Source: Flavihumibacter fluvii (GTDB taxonomy: Bacteria > Bacteroidota > Bacteroidia > Chitinophagales > Chitinophagaceae). From it: DNA of 64,000 nt. Shown here piece after piece: positions 1 to 7,603 of this stretch. The stretch covers positions 2,690,001 through 2,754,000 of the forward strand of contig NZ_CP092333.1 in assembly GCF_018595675.2 (NCBI RefSeq), in the 5' to 3' direction. The position numbers and the translations under genes were made by a program. Numbering within the stretch: position 1 is the stretch's first letter; each line of letters begins with the position of its first letter. Below the pieces are notes generated by a model. It worked only from the letters and a program-made list of their open reading frames with translations. It searched no databases and was not told the origin of the DNA.

Positions 1-132
1 TAATGGCGCGAAATCTGTACCTGCTGGAAGTTCGTTGAATCCAACGGTCATTCCTCCATACCCCTTAAGGTTTCTCATTATTGTACCGGGAGCTTCCATC
101 GCTACCGGAATTTCTTCCTTTTTAATTCTCAT
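1..132 (-). CDS. Partial N-terminus of a small cupin-like protein
   Basis: An open frame of 44 codons starts with ATG at 132-130 and runs off the left edge of the window. The readable protein opens MRIKKEEIPVAMEAPG and continues through a segment ending ELPAGTDFAPL. This Gly-rich, PAGTD-containing N-terminus resembles short cupin-domain proteins of Bacteroidota, but the beta-barrel and any metal ligands lie outside the window. The opposite-strand open frame here has no recognisable content. The assignment to cupins is an inference from a short segment. The open frame and start codon are seen directly. Confidence 0.4.
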   Translation of the reverse strand, partial: MRIKKEEIPVAMEAPGTIMRNLKGYGGMTVGFNELPAGTDFAPL

Positions 133-438
133 AACTTTTAAATTTAGAAGTTTGAAAATAAAAGTTAGCTCTAGGGTCCGGTGGGTTGTTGCAACCAAGA
201 AACTATTGCAGGTTACTGTCAATGCCATGCCTTTAATGGCCACTACTTGGCGATGTGGTGAAATTAGAAAATTGTCCTTCGGGCACAACAGCACTATAAA
301 AATACAAAAGCTGAAGCTAACAAACAAAAGCCCAACAGAAATACGTCCGCCGTAACTGCTGCTGATAGCGATAAAATGCCAAATCCAACAGCGGCCTGCA
401 ACCATATTGCCAGGCATCTATGCTATAAGCAGCCTTTA
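133..438. other. Intergenic stretch, no gene recognised
   Basis: About 300 bases lie between the start of the cupin-like gene and the stop of the metallo-beta-lactamase gene. Short open frames exist on both strands, but none has a plausible start, composition or recognisable motif. No strong hairpin with a T run was seen. Confidence 0.5.
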
Positions 439-1173
439 TCAGTATTTTTTCTTTTTTAGCTCTTCTGCCATTATCAGTGTATGGTCCAGGGATTTTACAT
501 TTGTCCAATCTCCATGACCCACAATAACATATTCAGGTTGTTGGCATTTTGCCTGAACCTTTCGTATTGTAGCAGCATATTCGGCTTTATTTGCATCACC
601 TAAATACCCCAAATCATTGTCATCAACACTTTTTATTAAACAAGATCCGTAAAGAACTTTTTGCTTCCCAAACCAAATGATAATATTGTCAGCAGTATGT
701 CCTTGTCCCGGGTAATATGTTTCAAAAGAATAATTGCCAATACTGAAAACCGTATCCTTTGTTATCAGGAATTCAGCTCTTTTCTTATTGGTCTTTTTAC
801 TTAATTCATCTGTAAGAACTGTTGAATAGGTTTTAATTCCCTGGTGCCTGAAAAATTCAAGTCCGGCTGTCCTGTCATCATGAAAATGCGTCGGAATACA
901 AAGCACCACAGCCTGGTTGTGTCTTAATTTAATACTGTCAAGCAATGGTTGAAATTGTGTAGTGTCCCAGGGTGAGTCAAATAAAACAACACCCCTTGAA
1001 GTAACAAGGTACATTCCATTGGCTGGAATCCTGTCTCCTTGATACAAATTATAGGTTGTATAAATATAAAAGTCGCCAGTCAGGCGGGTAATCTGCAAAT
1101 TGCTGCCATTTACTTGTCCGAAGATCTTTGTCAGGGAAAGAATAAAAGCTATTGCCAATACTATTGAACGCAT
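439..1173 (-). CDS. Subclass B1 metallo-beta-lactamase
   Basis: A 244-residue exported protein: residues 1-19 form a signal peptide ending in FGQ. The full subclass B1 zinc set is visible. The first zinc site has H96 and H98 in THFHDDRTAG plus H159 in GQGHTADN. The second site has D100, C178 in LYGSCLIKS and H220 in VIVGHGDW. Length and the segment GLEFFRHQGIKTYST match the BlaB/IND/JOHN-type enzymes of Flavobacteria and Sphingobacteria, which hydrolyse beta-lactams including carbapenems in the periplasm. C178 argues against subclass B3 or a generic MBL-fold hydrolase. No adjacent regulator is seen. Family assignment is strong, but the substrate range cannot be read from sequence. Confidence 0.9.
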   Translation of the reverse strand: MRSIVLAIAFILSLTKIFGQVNGSNLQITRLTGDFYIYTTYNLYQGDRIPANGMYLVTSRGVVLFDSPWDTTQFQPLLDSIKLRHNQAVVLCIPTHFHDDRTAGLEFFRHQGIKTYSTVLTDELSKKTNKKRAEFLITKDTVFSIGNYSFETYYPGQGHTADNIIIWFGKQKVLYGSCLIKSVDDNDLGYLGDANKAEYAATIRKVQAKCQQPEYVIVGHGDWTNVKSLDHTLIMAEELKKKKY

Positions 1174-1198
1174 AGTGTTTCTGTAAATTAATTGGTTC

Positions 1199-1870
1199 TC
1201 AAAAGCCTGGAATACAGCTGCTACTTTTTAAATTTACCATAAACAGGTTGCCCAGGAAAACATTTAAGACTGTCCTGCCATTTTTTACTACAAAAGTTCC
1301 ACTTACCAGCACATATTCCATTCCTTCAGAAAACGCCAAACCCTTTTCAAATGTAGCTTTATCAATTACGGTACCTGGATTGAATATAGTGATGTCAGCA
1401 TCTGCACCAACCTGTATCCTTCCTTTGAAACGCATCATGGGTGCTATTCCTTCCAATCTTTTTGCAGGCAGTAGTGTCATTTTTTCCATAGCAGTTGGCA
1501 GGTCAATTACTTTATCCTCCCGTACATATTTGCCCAATACCCTGGAAAAAGTTCCAGCAGTTCTTGGATGCGCCAGTTTTGCATAAGGCATTCCATCGGA
1601 AGCGATCATAACACCAGGTGAAGCCATTCCGGTTTTTATCCATTCGGGTTGCATAGAATGAATAATAACTGTGCCGCCTGTTTTGCGATAGCTTTCAAAT
1701 GTTTCTTTGGTAAGGCGCTCGCCTGATGCCACCCATTGCAAATCGCCGTAAGATATTCCCATTTTTTCCTGCCAGCCCTCATTGAATATGGCGCTTTGCA
1801 GTAAAGTTGAACCGGCAGTAAAAGGATATAATTCTGTTGTTATGTCAAATTCCTTTTTATTTGCTGCCTT
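1199..1870 (-). pseudogene. 3-prime remnant of a D-aminoacylase-type amidohydrolase
   Basis: The open frame extends upstream of the first ATG (1762) to a stop at 1871-1873. The reading DITTELYPFTAGSTLL followed by MGISYGDLQW and ETFESYRKTGG is characteristic of the C-terminal third of N-acyl-D-amino-acid deacylases (amidohydrolase superfamily). The active-site Asp region (ASDGMPY) and the C-terminal beta-sandwich (GADADITIFNPGTV) are present. The N-terminal part with the HxH metal site, about 300 residues in the family, is absent. It is replaced directly by the alpha/beta hydrolase gene whose stop is at 1874. Most likely a deletion or recombination remnant, and not expected to be functional. 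Confidence 0.8.
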
Positions 1871-1873
1871 TTA

Positions 1874-2767
1874 TCATTTCTTATCAGGTTTTTCGTCAAG
1901 GAACTTTTCAATCATGGGAACGACAAGTTGGCTTTCTTTAAAGTCGGGTTTTATTGTTGTAACTTCTCCAATGTACTCTCCATGTCCGCCTGGAATTATT
2001 GCTAATTGAGAATTGCTGATTTTTCTGTGAAGTTCAATAGCATGTTCAGGTGTAATAACATCTTTGTCGCCTATGATGATTAGGGTCGGCACTTTAATAA
2101 ATTTAATTTGCTCGTCTGTAATGTCTTTAAAATTAACCATTCGCTTTGCATCCCTGTCATGCATTGTTTGCAATCCACTTATGTCTGCTGCAACTTTTTT
2201 GTATCCAATTTTCAGTTCTTCGGGCATATTTTCCAATGTGGCATTATCCATAAAACCCCAAAACCAATCGGGAACACCGCTTCGCCTGGCAAGTGCTGAA
2301 CCTAAGATCATTTTGCCTACCAATTCAGGGTGTCGAATAGCAATTTGTAAAGTAGTTGTCCCACCGTTGCTAAAACCGAAAAAGTCAGCTTTGGCAATGC
2401 TTAAATTTTTGAGAAGAGTAGCAACATCGTCTGCGTCCTGTTCAAATGTAAGGTCAGCGTTTCGGTCGTTTGTTCGTCCGTGAGCTTGTAATTCAACTGC
2501 AATAAGCATTCTGCTTTTAGCAAGTAATGGAATGATTTTATCAAAGTTTGTTTGAATTGTCGAACCGCCACCATGTATTAAAACAAGCGGCTCCCCTTGT
2601 CCATAAATTTCATAATACATTCGCAGTCCATTCACTTCGGAATAGCCACTTTTGAATAATAAACTAGATTTTGTGTTAAATGTCATTTTTTTCTTCCTGT
2701 TTATTTGTGCATAGCCAGGTGCTAATACGAAAATTGTCAAAGTTAAAATCAAGAGTATCTGTTTCAT
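1874..2767 (-). CDS. Secreted alpha/beta-fold hydrolase
   Basis: 297 residues with an N-terminal signal peptide (about 1-20, ending GYA-Q). The oxyanion-hole motif HGGG lies at 65-68, the nucleophile elbow GFSNG carries S133, the acid is D236 in IGDKDVITPEH, and the catalytic H262 is in GGHGEY. This is a complete Ser-Asp-His triad of the alpha/beta hydrolase fold. The substrate cannot be predicted; homologues include esterases and epoxide or haloperoxidase-like enzymes. It abuts the amidohydrolase remnant with only three bases between its stop and that frame's upstream boundary, so it appears to have replaced that gene's 5-prime part. Confidence 0.85.
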   Translation of the reverse strand: MKQILLILTLTIFVLAPGYAQINRKKKMTFNTKSSLLFKSGYSEVNGLRMYYEIYGQGEPLVLIHGGGSTIQTNFDKIIPLLAKSRMLIAVELQAHGRTNDRNADLTFEQDADDVATLLKNLSIAKADFFGFSNGGTTTLQIAIRHPELVGKMILGSALARRSGVPDWFWGFMDNATLENMPEELKIGYKKVAADISGLQTMHDRDAKRMVNFKDITDEQIKFIKVPTLIIIGDKDVITPEHAIELHRKISNSQLAIIPGGHGEYIGEVTTIKPDFKESQLVVPMIEKFLDEKPDKK

Positions 2768-2998
2768 TTCTGTTCTACGGATATTTCTTAGGCATCGTTC
2801 TTGAATGACCGCTTATGTTGAAGCATTTGCGATGATATAGCAATAAAGTACGCTATGGATGGAACAAATACGCAATTGAAAACTAAAGTTGATAAATGAT
2901 TTGCAGCCCAGGTTTATTCCCTCAGCCATACTATTACAAATGAAAGTATTAGCGGTAGCCTTCCCGGTTTGAATTTTGACGCTATTCAGTTAAGGCCA

Positions 2999-4687
2999 TT
3001 ATGAATGCTTGTTTAGGAATTCCCTTACAACCAAAAGCTCTGGTCTGTTTGAATTTGCATTGACTATTGAGGATAATTGTTTATAATAAAAAAGAGCTTT
3101 GTCTCTCAAACCAACTTTTTCTGCAGCAACACCTGCGCCAAATAAACTATTGAAACGATTAGGGCTTTTCCCCAGCACTGCATCATACTCCTGCAAGGCA
3201 ATTTCGTATTTCTGCATTTCAAGTAACATGTCGGCATATAATTCTCTTGCAGGCAAAACTTCTCCGGGAGTTACAGGATGTTTGGAAGTGCTGTCTTCCA
3301 TATCAGCAGCAACTCCCATTAAATTCAAGGCCTCAATTTTCCTGCCTCTCATAAAGGCAATCGAGGCTTCAGCTGCTTTTATCTGAATAGCCAGTTGTTT
3401 TGCTTTGTATAATTCTTTCTGGTTAAGCAAAACGCCGTAAAGCTCATTTAGTTTTTCCAGTTCTGATTCCGCAGCCGAAGCATTATTTATATGTGCCGCA
3501 CCCAGTAATCGGGCAAAGTGAATAATGCCTTCCTGCCAGGGAAATTTCTTCCATGGAAATTTTTGGGGTACCAATTGTAAACCGGCGGCTTCCTTCCAAT
3601 TTTTATTCTCAAGCGCCATACGGGAAGGAGCTGCAGCAAATGTATACGCATCTTTAAAATTAATCGGAGAGACTTCGCTGATGGAAGCAATATACTTTAG
3701 TTGTTCAGCGGCGGCGGCATTATCACCCTTTTGCAGATAAGCATAAACGAGATAATCCAAACCATGCAATTCTTCATCCCAGTGCCCTTCTATTTCTGCT
3801 GATTCCGCATAACATTTTGCTGCAGCTACAGATTCTTTATTTGATTGAATGCAATCATCCCAAAGTCCAAGCCGTGTAAAAATGTGCGAAGGCATATGCA
3901 ATGCATGGGCAGAAGAGGGGGCAACCCGAGCATATCTTTTTGCTGCTGGCAATGCAAGAGTAGCAAGCCCAGGATAGTCGTATGTATGTATTATGTAATG
4001 AATAATGCCGGGATGATTGGGCTCCACCTGATACAATGCGTCAAGGATAGCACCGGCTTTTTTTTGATTTGAATAAGACTTATCCGTTACATCTGAAGAA
4101 GCGTCCAATGCAAGCGCATAGAATATTGCCGCTTCGGTGTCAAGGGGGTAATTGCGGTGCAATTGTTCCATGGCTTTCTCAAATTTGATGCTTCGAATAT
4201 GTGGATTGGCATTCTCCCAATCTATATAGTATGTAGCCACGGCAGCGATAAAGTCCGCTTCCCGTTTTGATTTTGTGGTAATGGCGTTGGCAATCTCAAT
4301 TGCTTTTGCTCCTTTTTTAAGGTCAGCCTCGGTGGGTGGCTCCCATAAAGGATGAAAACTGCACATTGCTATTCCCCAGTATGCCATAGCGCAATCGGGT
4401 GCTACATTAATAATTTTCGCAAATACCTTTTCCGCTTCGTCATATTCAAATGAATGCAGCAGTTCCACAGCTATATTGAAATCATTTTTGACTTCATTAT
4501 TGCCACTTATTTCAAAGCTGACGGTTCCAAATTCTTTATCAGGAGGACCACAGGAAATAATTTGCCCACTTTTTAGTTGCAAAGCATTAATCAATTCTTT
4601 GGAAGGCCTGGAACGGACTCCGTTACAAGCAAGCAGAACAACAAAAAGCAAAAGGAAAAATATATGGTTTAAAAAACTACAGCTCAT
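2999..4687 (-). CDS. TPR-repeat lipoprotein
   Basis: The ATG at 4687 was chosen because it gives a proper lipoprotein signal (MSCSFLNHIFFLLLFVVLLAC), with Cys in the lipobox LLAC; the frame itself opens further upstream. The 562-residue product carries degenerate tetratricopeptide helices: EVELLHSFEYDEAEKVF near the N-terminus, a long middle helical domain (PGIIHYIIHTYDYP, HALHMPSHIFTRLGLW) and a C-terminal TPR pair (YEIALQEYDAVLGKSPNRFNS). The MPSHIF segment is typical of a widespread family of TPR proteins of unknown role. Probably a membrane-anchored scaffold. No operon partner is evident. Confidence 0.8.
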   Translation of the reverse strand: MSCSFLNHIFFLLLFVVLLACNGVRSRPSKELINALQLKSGQIISCGPPDKEFGTVSFEISGNNEVKNDFNIAVELLHSFEYDEAEKVFAKIINVAPDCAMAYWGIAMCSFHPLWEPPTEADLKKGAKAIEIANAITTKSKREADFIAAVATYYIDWENANPHIRSIKFEKAMEQLHRNYPLDTEAAIFYALALDASSDVTDKSYSNQKKAGAILDALYQVEPNHPGIIHYIIHTYDYPGLATLALPAAKRYARVAPSSAHALHMPSHIFTRLGLWDDCIQSNKESVAAAKCYAESAEIEGHWDEELHGLDYLVYAYLQKGDNAAAAEQLKYIASISEVSPINFKDAYTFAAAPSRMALENKNWKEAAGLQLVPQKFPWKKFPWQEGIIHFARLLGAAHINNASAAESELEKLNELYGVLLNQKELYKAKQLAIQIKAAEASIAFMRGRKIEALNLMGVAADMEDSTSKHPVTPGEVLPARELYADMLLEMQKYEIALQEYDAVLGKSPNRFNSLFGAGVAAEKVGLRDKALFYYKQLSSIVNANSNRPELLVVREFLNKHS

Positions 4688-4903
4688 ATGGCAGCACTTT
4701 ACGGAGTGATTGGATAAATAATGGATTGCATAGGTTACCACCAACGAACCAGTATTGCCGCAGATGGGATATTTGTTGCTGTGTATGCCCACAACCGCTG
4801 CAGAAAAGCGAAGTAAAAGAACAAATTAACAATTATTGTTCAGTAGAATTACGTCAAGCCCCATTTGGGGCAATGCGTTTGTTACGCGTTTGTTGTCCTT
4901 CGG

Positions 4904-5344
4904 CTATACTTTTCCATTATATTTTGGATCAAAGTCTACCATCCATTCAATACCATATTTATCTCTAAACATACCAAAGTATGAACCCCAGGGACTATCT
5001 GCGATAGGCATTTCTATTTCTCCACCTGCCGAGAGACCATTAAACAATTTATCTGCTTCTTCTTTGCTTTCAGTACTAATCGAAATTTTACTCCTGTTTT
5101 CCCTCTCGTTTACTTTCCCTAAAAATTCCGGAACATCATTTCCCATCAAAACATTAGTTTTCCCTATGGGCAAAGCAATGTGCATGATTTTATTTTTATC
5201 ATTTTCTGCCACCGGGAATTCGGAACTTGCAATGTCTTTGAGTCTTACAATTTTTGCAAAATCTCCACCGAATATGGATTTATAAAATGTAAATGCTTCT
5301 TCGGCATTTCCGTTGAAATTAATGTGAGGATTAATAAGTGCCAT
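4904..5344 (-). CDS. VOC-family (PhnB-like glyoxalase fold) protein
   Basis: A 146-residue cytoplasmic protein of the vicinal oxygen chelate superfamily. It opens with NPHINFNGNAEEAFTFYKSIFGG and closes with WGSYFGMFRDKYGIEWMVDF, the two hallmarks of the PhnB/3-demethylubiquinone methyltransferase-like subgroup. Members bind metals or small ligands, and many have no known substrate. Start ATG is at 5344. The gene stands alone: the 3-prime gap to the TPR gene contains a small palindrome without a T run. Confidence 0.85.
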   Translation of the reverse strand: MALINPHINFNGNAEEAFTFYKSIFGGDFAKIVRLKDIASSEFPVAENDKNKIMHIALPIGKTNVLMGNDVPEFLGKVNERENRSKISISTESKEEADKLFNGLSAGGEIEMPIADSPWGSYFGMFRDKYGIEWMVDFDPKYNGKV

Positions 5345-5659
5345 AATTTAAATTTTTTGTCGATTTTTTAATCTTTATTTATTTGCCAGGTATCAAACCT
5401 ACTTAAAATTGATAAAGTAAGTAAGGTATTAAAACGTCAAAAAAGAGGTTTTTTGCGTCAAGGATTACTTTTTCATGACTGCTTCAAGTTGAATAAGCGG
5501 TTAATTACAATAACGCCTAACTTTCGAGGCTTTATGCAGTTTGGGAATTAACCAACTGTCCGCCGAAACCAAAGCCTGGATATGCACTGTTGATAATTGC
5601 TTCAACGTCGCGTCTCAATTGCACAAAACCTTTTGTTATATGCATTCCATCCTTCTTCA
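5345..5659. other. Intergenic stretch with a long imperfect inverted repeat
   Basis: There is no coding content. The part 5510-5639 begins with ATAACGCCTAAC and ends near GTTAT (5635-5639). Inside it, 5528-5542 pairs with 5616-5630 at 11 of 15 positions and 5545-5556 pairs loosely with 5589-5600. A further small A/T hairpin lies around 5438-5456. The arrangement lies just 3-prime of the dioxygenase gene and is discussed as a possible attC-like site in the findings. Confidence 0.4.
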
Positions 5660-6871
5660 TCAGTCGTGTTTTGGCTCTGATAAGTTGAAGTAGTCACCCT
5701 TTGTTTTGTCAAGTGTTGATGAAATTATTTTAAAATTGTCTGCCGTTGGTTTAAAATTTATGAACTTATCAATGATTACCCTGTGTTTAAAAATCACAAA
5801 TGTATTCTCTACGCCTTGGTTTATTTTATTCAGATTTACTTCGCTTTCTGTGTCTGTCATTGAAGGCACAAATGTTAAAGCAATATTTTTTAAATTGAGT
5901 TCAAGACCAAAGTTTTCTAATTCTTTTTGTCGTGTGTCTTTGTTATAATCTTTTTCATTTCCATAAACAAAGTATGCTTTCAGATATTTACTTCGTGTTA
6001 CACTTTCCTGCTCTAAAAAAGTTAGCCACTTTTTAATGTCGTCCCAATTTGGATTATTACCAACGAAGTAAACTATTCCGTGAAACCGGCCATATTTACA
6101 AACCGGGCAAGTTCTTGTTCCTTTGTCTGGACCAAAGGCATGATAAGGAATGAAAGAGGGATTGTCTTCGCCAATATTTAAGCCTGACTTATAAACAATA
6201 TTGCTTTTGTTTGGGTAATTGGGAATATTCAAACCAACAACGATGTTGTGTTCTGCTACTTGAATGTTGCCATCCAACAAAACCCTTAAAATCTCAGTAC
6301 CTGCCCGGTCAAGTTTGCCATACTTTTTCTTGTGATTTAAGTATAAAGGGTCATCATCGAAATAAAGGTCAGCAAAATATTCATTCTCAATGTTGGGTTC
6401 CTTTATAGATAAGTGTATGTGTTGCGGTATGTCCTGGCTCGGATAGGCAGCAGGTCTTGAAGTTTTGATTGTGTATTTTCCTTTTTCATCTGTTTTTACC
6501 CAACCTCTCAACCTGCCGTGTTCTTTTGCTTGTTTAGGTGTTTGGTCGTTTGATGAATACAAACCTTTATCGTCCGTATGCCAATAATAAATGATAACAT
6601 TCGGTGCTGGTGTTTTCCCGTCAAGTTGAAAGACTTTACCTGTTAATATGAGTTTCTGACTGCCCTCTGTCCAACCAATACTAGTATGCTCTGATGAGAT
6701 TGTTTCAGGCATACCTACAAACATCAATTCACAACCTTCACAACCACCACCAACAAGTTTTTTTGTGTCGGTATTTTTTTGTGTTGCTGTGTTACTGTTA
6801 GTCTGTCCGTTACAAGCTGTCAAACTGCTGAACAGAAAAACAAAAAGTCCAAATTGAATTAGTCGTTTCAT
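5660..6871 (-). CDS. Intradiol ring-cleavage dioxygenase lipoprotein with C-terminal CPVC domain
   Basis: A 403-residue lipoprotein with signal and lipobox SLTAC (C20). Residues 70-215 are an intradiol dioxygenase domain with all four non-haem Fe(III) ligands: Y105 (WHTDDKGLYS), Y143 (AAYPS), H151 and H153 (PQHIH). Such enzymes (catechol or protocatechuate 1,2/3,4-dioxygenases) cleave catechols between the hydroxyls. From about residue 245 a second domain begins, with CPVCKYG (C255, C258) followed by an alpha/beta segment, resembling a thioredoxin-like fold. Surface location and the lack of neighbouring pathway genes argue against a role in the intracellular beta-ketoadipate pathway. The ligand assignment is read from motifs, and the role of the second domain is inferred. 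Confidence 0.82.
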   Translation of the reverse strand: MKRLIQFGLFVFLFSSLTACNGQTNSNTATQKNTDTKKLVGGGCEGCELMFVGMPETISSEHTSIGWTEGSQKLILTGKVFQLDGKTPAPNVIIYYWHTDDKGLYSSNDQTPKQAKEHGRLRGWVKTDEKGKYTIKTSRPAAYPSQDIPQHIHLSIKEPNIENEYFADLYFDDDPLYLNHKKKYGKLDRAGTEILRVLLDGNIQVAEHNIVVGLNIPNYPNKSNIVYKSGLNIGEDNPSFIPYHAFGPDKGTRTCPVCKYGRFHGIVYFVGNNPNWDDIKKWLTFLEQESVTRSKYLKAYFVYGNEKDYNKDTRQKELENFGLELNLKNIALTFVPSMTDTESEVNLNKINQGVENTFVIFKHRVIIDKFINFKPTADNFKIISSTLDKTKGDYFNLSEPKHD

Positions 6872-7163
6872 ACTTGTAGCGTGCCTGTTTTAGGGTTGCA
6901 CATAACGCTAATATTATAGTAATTAAATGATCCTTTCCGTTAAGAGCATGCCTGGTTATCATCCCCTCTCAATTATACATTTCTAATTGTCGATACCTCG
7001 CGCAACGCCCCGCAGCTTCGCCTCATCGGTCACACCTAACCAAGGAGCACATTAATATAAACATATCTGCAATGACTTCCACGGGGGAAATACACCCCCG
7101 AACCGCCAGGTACCTGTACTATCCAGGCAGTAAAACGGGATATTCCAGGCATATGAAAGGCAC
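6872..7163. other. Non-coding stretch upstream of the dioxygenase gene
   Basis: No gene is recognised. On the minus strand the dioxygenase leader contains GCGTTATGTGCAAC (6908-6895). A short GC hairpin, CGGGGG / CCCCCG with a 7-base loop, lies at 7082-7100 but has no T run. The stretch leads into the palindromic array at 7164-7277. Confidence 0.45.
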
Positions 7164-7277
7164 TACTAACCGTTCTTTAACCGTTATATAACCGACTTAT
7201 TACCGTTTAAGTATCGTTTTATAACGGTTAATAATCGTTATAATAACGTTTGTATAACGGTTAAAGAACGGTTAGTA
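7164..7277. repeat. 114-bp palindrome of ten CG boxes at 11-bp spacing
   Basis: The outer 25 bases (7164-7188) are the exact reverse complement of the last 25 (7253-7277). CG dinucleotides occur at 7171, 7182, 7193, 7204 and 7215, then 7225, 7236, 7247, 7258 and 7269: steps of exactly 11 bp, with one 10-bp step at the dyad (centre 7220.5). The left boxes read ACCGTT-like and the right boxes AACGGT-like, in an AT-rich background, so each half is a direct repeat and the whole is a mirror-symmetric palindrome. One box per helical turn suggests cooperative protein binding or a cruciform. There are no spacers, so it is not CRISPR. Confidence 0.85.
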
Positions 7278-7330
7278 ATACTTAGAATTTAAGTAGAATT
7301 CCTCATCTTTAGCGCACAAAACCATATCAT

Positions 7331-7591
7331 ATGGCACGCAATAACAACCCCGGCAAGCCCTGGCGGGCTTCTCCGGGAAGCTTAACGGCGTCGTGATCAA
7401 ACCATACAAAGGCATGACCGTCATGGCTACCCAGGAAAACCAACAAGAAACCCACTGCCAAAAAGCGGGCAGTGAATGGACTTTGGGTGAAAGTCTATCC
7501 CACCCTGATCAGCGGTTTCATGAAAAACAAAGGGGATATGAAAAAAATCTTACAGATTCCAGCTTCGCAAGCGCAGGTTGGCAAGCCATAA
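7331..7591 (+). pseudogene. Frameshifted small Bacteroidota protein gene
   Basis: Reading from ATG 7331 gives MARNNNP. The frame then moves by two, giving LAGFSGKLNGVVIKPYKGM from about 7354, and returns to the first frame from about 7457 (KKRAVNGLWVKVYP ... MKKILQIPAS), ending at TAA 7589-7591. The MARNNNP ... SGKL.. VIKPYKG.TV pattern resembles a family of small unknown proteins common in Chitinophagaceae (recalled, not searched). Two shifts that restore the frame, with family-like text in each piece, point to a decayed or mis-sequenced gene. The single open frame at 7393-7611 is therefore not taken as a gene. Confidence 0.45.
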
Positions 7592-7603
7592 GCTATAAGC
7601 AAG
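7583..7603. repeat. Heptad tract (AAGCNAT-type)
   Basis: Three 7-bp units, AAGCCAT, AAGCTAT and AAGCAAG, occupy 7583-7603. They overlap the TAG stop codon (7595-7593, minus strand) of the histidine kinase and the stop of the frameshifted gene. Confidence 0.55.

Noticed and set aside
4858-4871. GCCCC-ATTT-GGGGC palindrome after the VOC gene
   Set aside because: A five-base stem without a T run on either strand, too weak to call a terminator.
7164-7277. CRISPR array or plasmid-type iteron origin
   Set aside because: There are no unique spacers, units reverse orientation at a dyad, and no cas or rep gene is present.
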